From assembly GCF_003151135.1 (NCBI RefSeq), contig NZ_QEQK01000009.1:29301-93300 (forward strand): a stretch of DNA of 64,000 bases, given 5' to 3'. Below the pieces are notes generated by a model, which worked only from the letters and a program-made list of their open reading frames with translations, did no database searches and had not been told where the DNA came from. Below, piece after piece: positions 37,111-45,975 of this stretch (the stretch's first letter is position 1; the number at the start of each line of letters is the position of its first letter). Source of the DNA: Abyssibacter profundi. Its GTDB lineage: Bacteria; Pseudomonadota; Gammaproteobacteria; Nevskiales; OUC007. Both the position numbers and the translations under genes were made by a program.

Positions 37111-39285
37111 ATGGTGGCCAATGTGAATAACACCCCCGAATCCCCTATCCGCTACGAAGTCGATGCCGATGGCATCGCCCTGATCACCCTGGACATGCCA
37201 GGTCGCTCCCAGAACGTGCTCAACGACTCGCTGACCGAGCCGTTCCAGCGCGTCGTCGAACAGGCTTACGGTGACGACGCCGTGCAGGGCATCGTCCTGA
37301 CCTCCGGCAAGCGTGACTTCCTCGCCGGGGCCGACATCGATGGCTTGTACCAGATGACCGACCCGGCCGAGGTGGTGGCCATGGCCGACCGCTTTAAACA
37401 GCTGCTGCGTCAGCTCGAAACCGGCGGCAAGCCGGTCGTCTGCGCCCTGCCCGGTTCCGCGCTGGGTGGCGGCCTGGAAATGGCTCTGGCCTGCCATCAC
37501 CGCGTCGCGCTGAATAATCCCAAGGCCAAGTTCGGTCTGGTTGAAGTCAAACTTGGCCTGCTGCCGGGCGGTGGCGGGACCCAGCGCCTCCCTCGGCTGA
37601 TCGGCATCCAGACCGCCTTGCCGCTGCTCATGGAAGGCAAAGAACTGCGCGTGGCAGCGGCCAAAGCCCAGGGCATCATCGATGCACTCGCCGACACGCC
37701 CGAAGACCTCATCGCCAAGGCCAAGGCCTGGGCGAAAGCCAATCCCAAGGCGACCCAGCCCTGGGACCAGAAGAAGTTCAAGTATCCCGGCGGGGATGCC
37801 AAGCATCCGGCTGTCGCCCAAATGCTGGCGATTGCGCCGTCGATGCTGCGTGCCAAGACCCAGGGCAACTACCCGGCGACGCTAAACATCATGACCAGCG
37901 TGGTCGAAGGCTCGCTGGTGGACTTCGAGAATGCCCTGAAGATCGAGTCGCGCTATTTCGCGGCCTGCGTCATCTCGCCCGAAGCCAAGAACATGATCAC
38001 CACGCTGTGGTATCAGCTCAATCATGTGAACAAGGGGGGGTCCCGCCCCGTCGGTTTCGAGCGTAGCCAGGTCCGCAAGGTCGGGATTTTGGGGGCCGGC
38101 ATGATGGGCTCCGCCATTGCCTTTGTCAGCGCCAAGGCCGGCATCGAGGTGGTCCTGAAGGATGTCTCGCAGGCCGGCGCCGACCAGGGCAAGGCCTACT
38201 CGGAGTCCCTGGTCAACAAGGCCGTCTCCAAGGGCCGCATGAGCAAGGCCGACGGCGCCGCGTTGCTCGATCGCATCCTGGCCACCGGCGATGTGCAGGA
38301 CCTGGCCGGCTGTGACCTGATCATCGAGGCCGTATTCGAGGACCGCGAGCTCAAGGCCCGGGTGACACAGGAGACCGAAGCCGTCATGGACCCCGCCGGG
38401 GTGTTCGCATCCAACACCTCCACCTTGCCCATTACCGGACTGGCCAAGCCGTCGACGCGGCCCGAGCAGTTCATTGGCCTGCATTTCTTCTCCCCGGCGG
38501 ACAAGATGCCGCTGGTCGAGATCATCAAGGGGGAACAGACCAGCCCCGAAACCCTGGCACGTGCCTTTGACTACGTGCAGCAGATTCGCAAGACCCCCAT
38601 CGTGGTGAACGACGCCCGCGGGTTCTACACCTCCCGCGTGTTCTCCACCTACATCATGGAAGGCATTGCCCTGCTGGTCGATGGCCAGCATCCGCGACGC
38701 ATCGAGGTGGCCGGACTCAAGGCCGGCATGCCGGTGGGCCCGCTGGCTCTACATGACGAGGTCTCACTGTCCCTGTCGCTGCACATCATGGAGCAGACCC
38801 GCAAGGACCTTGAGGCCGAGGGCAAGACCGTACCCGAGCAGCCGGCACACGGCCTGATCAAGACCATGGTCGAGACCTTGGATCGCCCCGGAAAAAAAGC
38901 CGGCCGCGGCTTCTACGATTACCCCGAAGGCGGCAAGAAACACCTCTGGGCCGGCCTGACCGAGCACTATCCGGTCGCCGACACCCAGATCCCCGAGGCC
39001 GAAATGATCGAGCGGCTGATGCTGGTCCAGGCCAATGAGACGGTCCGCTGCCTGGAGGAAGGCGTGCTGGAGTCTGTCTGGGACGCGAACATCGGCGCCA
39101 TCTTCGGCTGGGGCTTTGCGCCGTTTCAGGGCGGCCCGCTGCAGTATCTCAATGCCTACGGGATCGACCGGGCCGTCGCCCGCCTACGGGAGTTCGCCGA
39201 CCGTTACGGCGAGCGGTTCATCCCGGCCGCGCGTCTGGTCGCCATGGCCGAGGCCGGCGACAGCTTCGAGCGCATTCCCGCCTAG
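37111..39285 (+). CDS. fadB: Bifunctional enoyl-CoA hydratase/3-hydroxyacyl-CoA dehydrogenase
   Basis: The 724-aa protein fuses a crotonase domain (about residues 10-200: LTSGKRDFLAGADIDGLYQM, CALPGSALGGGLEMALACHH, LPGGGGTQRLPRLIG) to an NAD-binding hydroxyacyl-CoA dehydrogenase domain (from about 320: RKVGILGAGMMGSAIAFVSA, FASNTSTLPITGLA, FIGLHFFSPADKMPLVEII). It hydrates enoyl-CoA and oxidises the 3-hydroxyacyl-CoA. The two domains usually form a complex with the adjacent thiolase. Both active regions look intact. Confidence 0.96.
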   Translation: MVANVNNTPESPIRYEVDADGIALITLDMPGRSQNVLNDSLTEPFQRVVEQAYGDDAVQGIVLTSGKRDFLAGADIDGLYQMTDPAEVVAMADRFKQLLRQLETGGKPVVCALPGSALGGGLEMALACHHRVALNNPKAKFGLVEVKLGLLPGGGGTQRLPRLIGIQTALPLLMEGKELRVAAAKAQGIIDALADTPEDLIAKAKAWAKANPKATQPWDQKKFKYPGGDAKHPAVAQMLAIAPSMLRAKTQGNYPATLNIMTSVVEGSLVDFENALKIESRYFAACVISPEAKNMITTLWYQLNHVNKGGSRPVGFERSQVRKVGILGAGMMGSAIAFVSAKAGIEVVLKDVSQAGADQGKAYSESLVNKAVSKGRMSKADGAALLDRILATGDVQDLAGCDLIIEAVFEDRELKARVTQETEAVMDPAGVFASNTSTLPITGLAKPSTRPEQFIGLHFFSPADKMPLVEIIKGEQTSPETLARAFDYVQQIRKTPIVVNDARGFYTSRVFSTYIMEGIALLVDGQHPRRIEVAGLKAGMPVGPLALHDEVSLSLSLHIMEQTRKDLEAEGKTVPEQPAHGLIKTMVETLDRPGKKAGRGFYDYPEGGKKHLWAGLTEHYPVADTQIPEAEMIERLMLVQANETVRCLEEGVLESVWDANIGAIFGWGFAPFQGGPLQYLNAYGIDRAVARLREFADRYGERFIPAARLVAMAEAGDSFERIPA

Positions 39286-39316
39286 ATTCTGAACCTGGAT
39301 AACCAAGGAGTTCGCA

Positions 39317-41602
39317 ATGTTCCAATCCATCATGATGGGCATGAAAAATGCCGGCATGCTTCCGCGGCTGTCGGATACCGAGCGTCAGGCACTGGAGGCT
39401 GGCGATGTCTGGGCCGAAGGCGAGTTCTTCAAAGGCAATCCGGACTTCAAGGCGCTGCTCGCAGAGAACTACGGCCAGCTGACGGCCGAGGAACAGGCGT
39501 TTCTGGACGGCCCCTGTGAGGAGCTGATTGCGATGTGCGACACCTGGGAGATGTCGCGCACGCGCCAGGTGCCGGATGCCGTGTTCGACTTCCTGGCAGA
39601 AAATGGCTTCTTCGCCCTGCTGATCCCCAAGCAGTACGGCGGCAAGGGCTTTTCGGTACTGGCCCGCTCGACCATCATGGCCAAAATTCAGGCAGCCGGC
39701 GCGGCCGTCGCGGCCATCGTGGTGATTCCGAACTCGCTGGGCGCAGCCGAGCTGACCGAAAAATATGGCACCGAGGAGCAGAAGGCGCATTACCTGCCGC
39801 GCCTGGCCAAGGGTGAATACATCCCTTGCTTCGGTCTGACCGAGCTGACGGCCGGCTCCGACGCGGCCTCCATCAAAGCCGATGGTGAAGTCTTCCGCGA
39901 TGAAGACGGACACCTGAAAGCCCGCCTGAACTTTTCCAAGCGCTATATCACCCTGGCGCCCATCGCCAACCTGATTTCACTGGCCGTTCGGCTGCGCGAC
40001 CCGGAGAACCTGCTCGAACGCGGCGAAGACCTGGGCATTAGCGTCATGTTGTTGCACAAGGGCATGGAGGGGCTGTCCATCGGCGCCCGCCACGACCCCA
40101 TGGGCGTGAGTTTTCACAATGGCCCCATTTATGGCGAGAACGTCGTCGCTCCGCTGGCCAACACCATTGGCGGCATCGACTATGTCGGCAAGGGCTGGAA
40201 GATGCTGATGGAATCGCTGGCCGGTGGCCGCGCCATCTCCCTGCCGGCCTCGGCCGTCGGCGGTGCGCGCATGCTGGCCTCGGTCACCGGTGCCTATTCC
40301 ATGGTCCGCGAGCAGTTCAACATGCCGATCGGACTGATGGAGGGCCCGCAGGCCAAGGTCGCCCGCCTTGCCGGCCTGCAGTATCTGATGGAAGCCGCGC
40401 GGGTCTACTCCTGCTCGGCCGTGGACGCCGGCCATGAACCGCCCGTGGTCTCCGCCATTCTCAAGCAGCAACTGACGGAACTCATGCGTTCGCTGTCCAT
40501 CGACGCCATGGACGTCATGGCGGGCGCGGCCATCCAACGCGGCCCGAACAACATCGTCTCCGACGCGTATATCGGCGCACCGATCAACATCACCGTGGAA
40601 GGCGCCAACATTCTCACGCGCACGCTGATCATCTACGGCCAGGGCGCGAATCGCTCCCACCCCTATGCACGCACGCTGGTCGAATCGGTCGAAGCCGAGG
40701 ACAGCACCCGATTCCGCAAGGCCTTGCTGGGCTGGGTCGGCGGCATGGTGGTCAATTTCGGTCGGAGCATGACCCGCTACCTGACCCGCGGCCGCAGCGC
40801 CGGCACCCCGGTGAGCGGCGCCACCGCCACCTACTATCGCCGCCTGGGTTGGGCGTCGACGCGCTTTGCCATCCTGTCCGACCTGGCCATGATTTTCATG
40901 GGTGCCAAGCTCAAGGCTAAGGGCAATTTCACGGGCCGGCTGGCAGATGTGCTGTCGTGGATCTTCCTCTGCACGGCGACGCTACGCCGTTTCGAGGCCG
41001 AAGGCCGTCGCGCCGAAGACCTTCCGCTGGTGCACTACGCCCTGAACTACGGGCTAAAGGAGATCCAGGACGGGTTCGAAGGCGTCTACGCCAACTTCGA
41101 TGCGCCGGTCGTGGGCTGGTGGTTCAAATCGGTGGGCGGTTGGCTGCTGCGGCTCAACCCGATTGGCAAGGGTGTAACGGATGACCTGCTGGCCCCGGCC
41201 GCCGCCGTTGTCCAGACGCATGGCGACCATCTCCAACGCCTGCAGGCTGGGCTGCATGTCCCGGCGGAGTCCGACCGGGGTGCCGGCCGGCTGTACCGGG
41301 CATTCCGGATGCTGCATGAAGTCCGACCGGTCCACGCCAAGATCAGCCAAGCCATCAAGGCACGCACGCTGCCCAAGGGCCACCCGGCCGATCTGGTGCA
41401 CTTGGCGCTGGAGCGTCAGGTCATCACCGCCGAAGAGGCCGAACAGGTTCGCGAGACCCGCCGGGTCCAGCTGGAATCCTGGGGCGTGGACGAATTCTCT
41501 CCGGAGGAGTACGTCCGGATCGGCTCGTCCACGGCCGTCACGGAAGGCTTCATCGGCAAGGATGCGCCACGGCCGAAACTGGTTGCGTCCGGCCAGGCCT
41601 AA
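39317..41602 (+). CDS. fadE: Long-chain acyl-CoA dehydrogenase FadE-type (DUF1974 C-terminus)
   Basis: The 761-aa protein is of the large FadE type. An acyl-CoA dehydrogenase core shows LIPKQYGGKGFSVLARSTIM, CFGLTELTAGSDAASIKADG, and FNMPIGLMEGPQAKVARLAG. A long C-terminal DUF1974 region (from about residue 480) ends in the Glu/Arg-rich RQVITAEEAEQVRETRRVQL. It introduces the 2,3 double bond in fatty acyl-CoAs and passes electrons to ETF. The AAGGAG ribosome site at 39304-39309 supports the start. It completes the beta-oxidation operon, which ends at a strong terminator. Confidence 0.94.
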   Translation: MFQSIMMGMKNAGMLPRLSDTERQALEAGDVWAEGEFFKGNPDFKALLAENYGQLTAEEQAFLDGPCEELIAMCDTWEMSRTRQVPDAVFDFLAENGFFALLIPKQYGGKGFSVLARSTIMAKIQAAGAAVAAIVVIPNSLGAAELTEKYGTEEQKAHYLPRLAKGEYIPCFGLTELTAGSDAASIKADGEVFRDEDGHLKARLNFSKRYITLAPIANLISLAVRLRDPENLLERGEDLGISVMLLHKGMEGLSIGARHDPMGVSFHNGPIYGENVVAPLANTIGGIDYVGKGWKMLMESLAGGRAISLPASAVGGARMLASVTGAYSMVREQFNMPIGLMEGPQAKVARLAGLQYLMEAARVYSCSAVDAGHEPPVVSAILKQQLTELMRSLSIDAMDVMAGAAIQRGPNNIVSDAYIGAPINITVEGANILTRTLIIYGQGANRSHPYARTLVESVEAEDSTRFRKALLGWVGGMVVNFGRSMTRYLTRGRSAGTPVSGATATYYRRLGWASTRFAILSDLAMIFMGAKLKAKGNFTGRLADVLSWIFLCTATLRRFEAEGRRAEDLPLVHYALNYGLKEIQDGFEGVYANFDAPVVGWWFKSVGGWLLRLNPIGKGVTDDLLAPAAAVVQTHGDHLQRLQAGLHVPAESDRGAGRLYRAFRMLHEVRPVHAKISQAIKARTLPKGHPADLVHLALERQVITAEEAEQVRETRRVQLESWGVDEFSPEEYVRIGSSTAVTEGFIGKDAPRPKLVASGQA

Positions 41603-41621
41603 ACCCAGCGCCAGGGCAACG

Positions 41622-41656
41622 GCCCCGGCTCGCCACGCGCGAGCCGGGGCTTTTTT
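41622..41656 (+). terminator. Rho-independent terminator of the fadA-fadB-fadE operon
   Basis: An 11-bp GC-rich stem (41622-41632 with 41640-41650, loop of about seven bases) is followed by TTTTTT. It lies 20 bases after the fadE stop. Confidence 0.92.
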
Positions 41657-41740
41657 GTATATAGGCGGCGCATCGCGCGTTTCCATATCAGGCTGGGTTG
41701 GTTACGCTCAAGCATCACCATCGATCAACCGGACGACCGA

Positions 41741-42583
41741 ATGAAACGCGGAGCATGGATTGCCATCGGGGTTGCTGCCCTGGTACTCGTGGTAGTGGCT
41801 GCACTCAGCCTGTTTGGAGCCAAGCTGAGCAAGAGCGAGCCCGTGGCGGAAGCGCCCGTCGCTGAAGCAGAGGCACCGAAACCCGCCAAACCACAGTATC
41901 CGATCAGTCAGCCTGAGCCGGAACCTGCGCCCGCCGCCGCAGACGCCGAACCGACCGAGACGCCCACCCCAGAGGAGCCGGATCCCCTGCCCAGCCTGGC
42001 AGAGAGCGACGAGCCACTTCGCAGCGATCTCGCACAGACCGCCGCCCCCACTGCCATCGAACGCTTTCTCGTCCCCGATGCCCTGATCCGAAAAACCGTG
42101 GTCGCCGTGGACAACTTGGACAGCGACCCGGTTTCGCGGCGGTTCCGGCCCGTTGCATCGGTCGAAGGCAGCGTACCGGTGGTGCGCAGTGGTGACAGCA
42201 TCCGCCTGGACACCGCCAATTACGAGCGCTACGAACCCTGGGTAGACGCGTTCACCGCCGCCTCGCCCGAGCAACTGGTTGCGGTCTACACCCGTTACTA
42301 CCCGCTGTTTCAGGACGCCTACGAGGATCTCGGCTATCCAGATGGCTACTTCAACGATCGCCTGGTGCAGATCATCGACCACCTGCTGGCCACCCCAGAA
42401 GTCCAGGGGCCGATTGCGCTTAAGCAGCCGAAGGTGTTCTTCGAGTTCGCCGACCCCAAGCTGGAACGCCTGTCCTGGGGTCAGAAAGCACTGATCCGGA
42501 TGGGCCCCGAGCAGGCACGGGCCGTCAAAACACAGCTACGCGCCATTCGTGACACCCTGCTGGCTCAATCAGGCGGGCAGTAA
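41741..42583 (+). CDS. DUF3014 domain-containing membrane-anchored protein
   Basis: The 280-aa protein has one N-terminal transmembrane helix (WIAIGVAALVLVVVAALSLF). A Pro/Glu/Ala-rich periplasmic linker (about 30-85) follows, then a globular domain with FLVPDALIRKTVVAVDNLDS, RRFRPVASVEGSVPVV and VYTRYYPLFQDAYEDLGYP, which I recognise as the DUF3014 pattern. The function of that family is unknown. It should be anchored in the inner membrane facing the periplasm. It forms a single-gene unit between the fad terminator and a long hairpin. Confidence 0.82.
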   Translation: MKRGAWIAIGVAALVLVVVAALSLFGAKLSKSEPVAEAPVAEAEAPKPAKPQYPISQPEPEPAPAAADAEPTETPTPEEPDPLPSLAESDEPLRSDLAQTAAPTAIERFLVPDALIRKTVVAVDNLDSDPVSRRFRPVASVEGSVPVVRSGDSIRLDTANYERYEPWVDAFTAASPEQLVAVYTRYYPLFQDAYEDLGYPDGYFNDRLVQIIDHLLATPEVQGPIALKQPKVFFEFADPKLERLSWGQKALIRMGPEQARAVKTQLRAIRDTLLAQSGGQ

Positions 42584-42593
42584 GACGCCAATC

Positions 42594-42634
42594 GGTCTTG
42601 CACGGGCCGGGCGCAACACAGCCCGTGCAAGACC
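42594..42634. terminator. Long hairpin between convergent genes
   Basis: A perfect 14-bp inverted repeat (42594-42607 with 42621-42634) around a 13-base loop lies between the DUF3014 stop and the stop of the minus-strand hypothetical gene. It lacks clear T runs but is well placed as a bidirectional terminator. Confidence 0.6.
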
Positions 42635-42640
42635 GCGGGC

Positions 42641-43540
42641 CTAATCCGGGAGCATCGCCGGATCAGCGCCCTGCTCGGCAAGCGCCGCCTGAAGAGAGCG
42701 CCGCCACTGCGGGTCATCCAGTAAGGCGATGAGCCGGCTGCGCCCGGCATCCGCCATCAGGACGACCGCATCTGCCAGCAGAGGCCACAGCTCTTCCCGT
42801 CCAGCAGCATCCAAGGCACTGCGAATCACCGCGTCCGGCTGGGCGGCGATCAGATTGGCCATTCGCGCCCTGAGCGCTTCCGAGGTCCCATCGACCATGG
42901 CCAGGGCCTCTGGCCACAGGCCTTGCTGATCAGCGGCCTCCAAGGTGCGCGCTAAGCCTGCGTCATCCATGGCACTGATGATGGTCTCCAGACGCGGCTT
43001 ACTTTCGATGTAAAAACCGATCTTGAGCAGGTCTCCCGGATCCTCGATGGAGTCCATGACGGCCGCGACGACCTCATCAGTGAGCGCATCGGCAAACTGC
43101 GCCATGACGATATGCTCCTGATTGGCACGCAGCTCTCGCGCCACATCAATGACCAGCTCGGTCGGCATGGCCTGGATGATGGCTTCGGAGCGCCCTGGGT
43201 CCAGCGACAGACACACCTGAGCCAGAAACGGGGTCGGCAGCCGCTCGGACAGGGCCAGCGCCTGCTTGGGCTCCATCTCGCTGGCCACGCGACCCGCCAG
43301 GGTCGGACCGATGAATTTCTGGGTGAACTGTGCCGACAACTTGGTGGGTAGCAACCGGGTTGTGCCCGCCAGCTTGCCAAAGAGGCTGCGATGGCGACCG
43401 AACAAGGCATTCGACGCCGCGCGCCGAGCGCTGCGTAGCTCAGCGGCCGACGCTTCGCCCAGGGGCCCCAATTCATCCACCTCGCAGCCCACCACACGGG
43501 CCAGCTTCAGGCGCTCGGCCTGCTCCAGTAGTGCACTCAT
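42641..43540 (-). CDS. Hypothetical helical-repeat protein
   Basis: I do not recognise this 299-aa protein. The start at 43540 overlaps the preceding small gene by four bases. It has no signal peptide or membrane helix and is predicted all-helical. Repeated modules such as MEPKQALALSERLPTPFLAQ, GRSEAIIQAMPTELVIDVAR and DAVIRSALDAAGREELWPLL suggest an ARM/HEAT-like superhelix related in style to the MgtE N-terminal domain. It is a cytoplasmic protein downstream of the DUF1302 gene on the same strand. A role with the DUF1302/DUF1329/MMPL system is only a guess from position. Confidence 0.65.
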   Translation of the reverse strand: MSALLEQAERLKLARVVGCEVDELGPLGEASAAELRSARRAASNALFGRHRSLFGKLAGTTRLLPTKLSAQFTQKFIGPTLAGRVASEMEPKQALALSERLPTPFLAQVCLSLDPGRSEAIIQAMPTELVIDVARELRANQEHIVMAQFADALTDEVVAAVMDSIEDPGDLLKIGFYIESKPRLETIISAMDDAGLARTLEAADQQGLWPEALAMVDGTSEALRARMANLIAAQPDAVIRSALDAAGREELWPLLADAVVLMADAGRSRLIALLDDPQWRRSLQAALAEQGADPAMLPD

Positions 43541-43758
43541 CGCTCGAACAACTTTTTGACGGGGCCACGCAGCAGGCGCGGCATGGCATCCAGCATGCCA
43601 TCCATGGCGGCGCGGAGCTCCCGCGCCTGCCAATCCTGGGCCCGCTCCAGGTGTTCGATCAAACAGTCCAGCGCCACCGCATCCAGCGCCGTCAGCGCGT
43701 CGATATCCGCGTCGGGCACGGAGGCCTGCCGCAGGGCGGCCCGTTGGTCGTCATTCAT
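43537..43758 (-). CDS. Small hypothetical protein
   Basis: The 73-aa product from the ATG at 43758 (MNDDQRAALRQASVPDADI) is charged and helical, ending in LRGPVKKLFER, with no membrane segment. It lies 23 bases after the DUF1302 gene and overlaps the helical-repeat gene by four bases (ATGA), which supports it being a real coupled gene. I see no family. Confidence 0.6.
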   Translation of the reverse strand: MNDDQRAALRQASVPDADIDALTALDAVALDCLIEHLERAQDWQARELRAAMDGMLDAMPRLLRGPVKKLFER

Positions 43759-43781
43759 GTCGGATTGTGCTTGCAGTCGGT

Positions 43782-45836
43782 TTAGAAATTGAACACCGCA
43801 TAAAGATTGTAGAAATCGCGGTCCTGCTCCAGGTTGTAGTCGCCGCCCCCCATGTACCACTGATAGGTCGCACCCAGCGACAAGGTCTGGCCAATCTTGA
43901 ACAGGTTGTTAAAGGTCAGGGCCTTGCGCCGCTCGGTGAAATTCAGGATGGGCGACGGTGTCTGTCCTTGCACATCGTGGAACCACAGCAGCTGCGGCTC
44001 GAAGGTCACACCTGGAAAAATCTCGTTATAGGTCAGACGCAGCAGACTGCGATAGCCCCAGGCAAACTCGGTCGGCAGGCCGTCCGTCTGCTGCGTGGGG
44101 TTGAGCGTCAGTGTCCGATCCACGCCATCCGGCGCGGTTCCGGTGCCGTCAGCACCATAGGTCGGGTGGGTGAAATCGCCCGTGCCGAGAAAGGCCAGCT
44201 CACTGGTTTCGGGCATGTCGTGGTGATACCAGAACCCACCTTCGATCAGGAACAGCACGGAATCGGCACCAAACGGGTTTTGCGACCAGATCCGCAGGCC
44301 GGCCAGCGACAACTGGCTGGCATCGATGCGCTCGTAGCCGCGGACATACTGCCCCGGCTGCACCGTAATACCCCGGTAGGCCGACAGCAGATCCGGCACT
44401 GCAGACCGCGCGCCCGGCACCGTCAGGCCCACACCGCCGATGCCGATGGGAATGTCCTCTTCCGGAAAGGCTGGCTGGAGCGATGCAAAGACCACGTCGG
44501 CCAAATTAACCTGCACCGGCAGATTGCGGCGATGAGAGAGCTCGCCGGAAAAGGCCCAATCGCCCACATTGGTGTTGAACGACACCCCGAACATATCGAT
44601 GTCTTCCGGATACTCCACCTGCAAGGCCACAGTGTCGGTGGGCAGCGGCTCCTCGCCGCCCCCCGTCACGTTGATGTTCCCGTTGAAACCGTTACAGGCC
44701 ACAAGCGCAGCCGCGAAATTGCCCGGCACCGCGGCGTCACGGGTGCAGGACGCTTCAGCTGCGAAACCACTCACCACCGGCAGGCGGCTGTGATAGCGCA
44801 GGTAGTAAAAGCCCAGCTCCGTGCCATTGTTCAGATTGCTGGCAAAGTAAGACAGCCGCAGACCATATTGACCGAGATTATCCGGCTCGTTCTCCGGCAG
44901 CGCCTGTGCCGTCCGGGTCGAGCTGGAAATCAGGCCCGCGCCGTCAGCCGGCGGCTGGTACAGGCGCTCCGGATCGTCGTTGAACTGCCCCAGTGTGACC
45001 ATCGCGTAGTCGGTGCCACCCACCAGGTCATTGGTGGATAGAAAGCTGCCCGGCGGCTGCACCCGGACCGGCACCCACTCGAACTGGTAGATCAACTCGG
45101 CGGCCAGGTAATCGGTTAGCGCGGTCTGAAACACCGCCATGCCAGACGGCCGGTTGACCTGCCCCAATTCAAACCCCGGGAAGCCGGCAATCGTCGCGTC
45201 CAGCGGATTAAGCTCATTGACGCTGTTGAACAGGGTCAGCGTCGCCTCGCCCCAGGGCACGACCTGGCGCCCAATCTGCACCGAGATTTCGCGGTCAAAT
45301 ACGTCGACATAGCGCTGCAGATACAATTCGCGCAGTTCGATATCCGAGGCGAAATCGCGCTCGACATAGGCCGGCCGCGGCGCCGTGGCCGGCTGCCAGC
45401 GGGTATCGAGGTGGCGCTCGTCAAAGTCGACGTTTTCGGGGTCGTAGAATGCCAGCGCCGATGCCTTGAACTTGAATCCAGCCCAGTAGGCCGTGAATTC
45501 CGGCGTGGCGTAGGTGGTGGCCGACACGATGTCGCCCTTGTCGTAGTTGATGTTGCCGTCATCCAAATTGACCCCTGAGAACAGGCCGGGCGCATCCACC
45601 AACCGTTGGTTGGGACCGGGGTCGCCAGTGAACGACATGCAGTCATCGGCGGCACAGAGGTCCGGATTATTCGCCAGCTTGGAGATCAGACCCGAGTTGC
45701 GCGACTGGGCGCGCCAGACCAGGCCGGTGGTCAACCGGGTATTGAGTTCGATTTCCACATCGCCGATCTCGGCCGTGACGGCCTGGGCCAGCCCGGTCGT
45801 GCCGACCAGTGCGAATGCCACCGCAATCCTGCGCAT
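43782..45836 (-). CDS. DUF1302 outer membrane beta-barrel protein
   Basis: The 684-aa protein has a signal peptide (RRIAVAFALVGTTGLAQAVTA) and the DUF1302 opening EIGDVEIELNTRLTTGLVWR with an NPDLC/SFTGD segment. Many amphipathic strands follow, and the C-terminus FYNLYAVFNF ends in Phe, the BAM signal. Barrels of this family are found with DUF1329 proteins in pseudomonads and relatives; substrate and direction of transport are not established. The GGAGGAAACA ribosome site decides for the ATG at 45836 over one four codons upstream. It is divergent from an AraC regulator and the DUF1329-YCF48-MMPL operon, with which it probably works. Confidence 0.88.
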   Translation of the reverse strand: MRRIAVAFALVGTTGLAQAVTAEIGDVEIELNTRLTTGLVWRAQSRNSGLISKLANNPDLCAADDCMSFTGDPGPNQRLVDAPGLFSGVNLDDGNINYDKGDIVSATTYATPEFTAYWAGFKFKASALAFYDPENVDFDERHLDTRWQPATAPRPAYVERDFASDIELRELYLQRYVDVFDREISVQIGRQVVPWGEATLTLFNSVNELNPLDATIAGFPGFELGQVNRPSGMAVFQTALTDYLAAELIYQFEWVPVRVQPPGSFLSTNDLVGGTDYAMVTLGQFNDDPERLYQPPADGAGLISSSTRTAQALPENEPDNLGQYGLRLSYFASNLNNGTELGFYYLRYHSRLPVVSGFAAEASCTRDAAVPGNFAAALVACNGFNGNINVTGGGEEPLPTDTVALQVEYPEDIDMFGVSFNTNVGDWAFSGELSHRRNLPVQVNLADVVFASLQPAFPEEDIPIGIGGVGLTVPGARSAVPDLLSAYRGITVQPGQYVRGYERIDASQLSLAGLRIWSQNPFGADSVLFLIEGGFWYHHDMPETSELAFLGTGDFTHPTYGADGTGTAPDGVDRTLTLNPTQQTDGLPTEFAWGYRSLLRLTYNEIFPGVTFEPQLLWFHDVQGQTPSPILNFTERRKALTFNNLFKIGQTLSLGATYQWYMGGGDYNLEQDRDFYNLYAVFNF

Positions 45837-45880
45837 TGTTTCCTCCATCTCTCGCCGTTTCCTTGTGGTCAGAGCTCGTC

Positions 45881-45898
45881 GTACACGACACGGTACAC
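45881..45898. promoter_or_regulatory. Direct repeat in the DUF1302/AraC divergent spacer
   Basis: GTACAC occurs twice (45881-45886 and 45893-45898), a 12-base period. Direct half-sites are typical of AraC-family proteins, whose gene starts 78 bases to the right. The DUF1302 ATG lies 45 bases to the left. Confidence 0.35.
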
Positions 45899-45975
45899 AG
45901 CCGCATCAAGTTAGCCGTTAATATTGGGGCCGGCATCGCTCGCTCCGCAATGACTCAGCCGACGCGACAACACAG

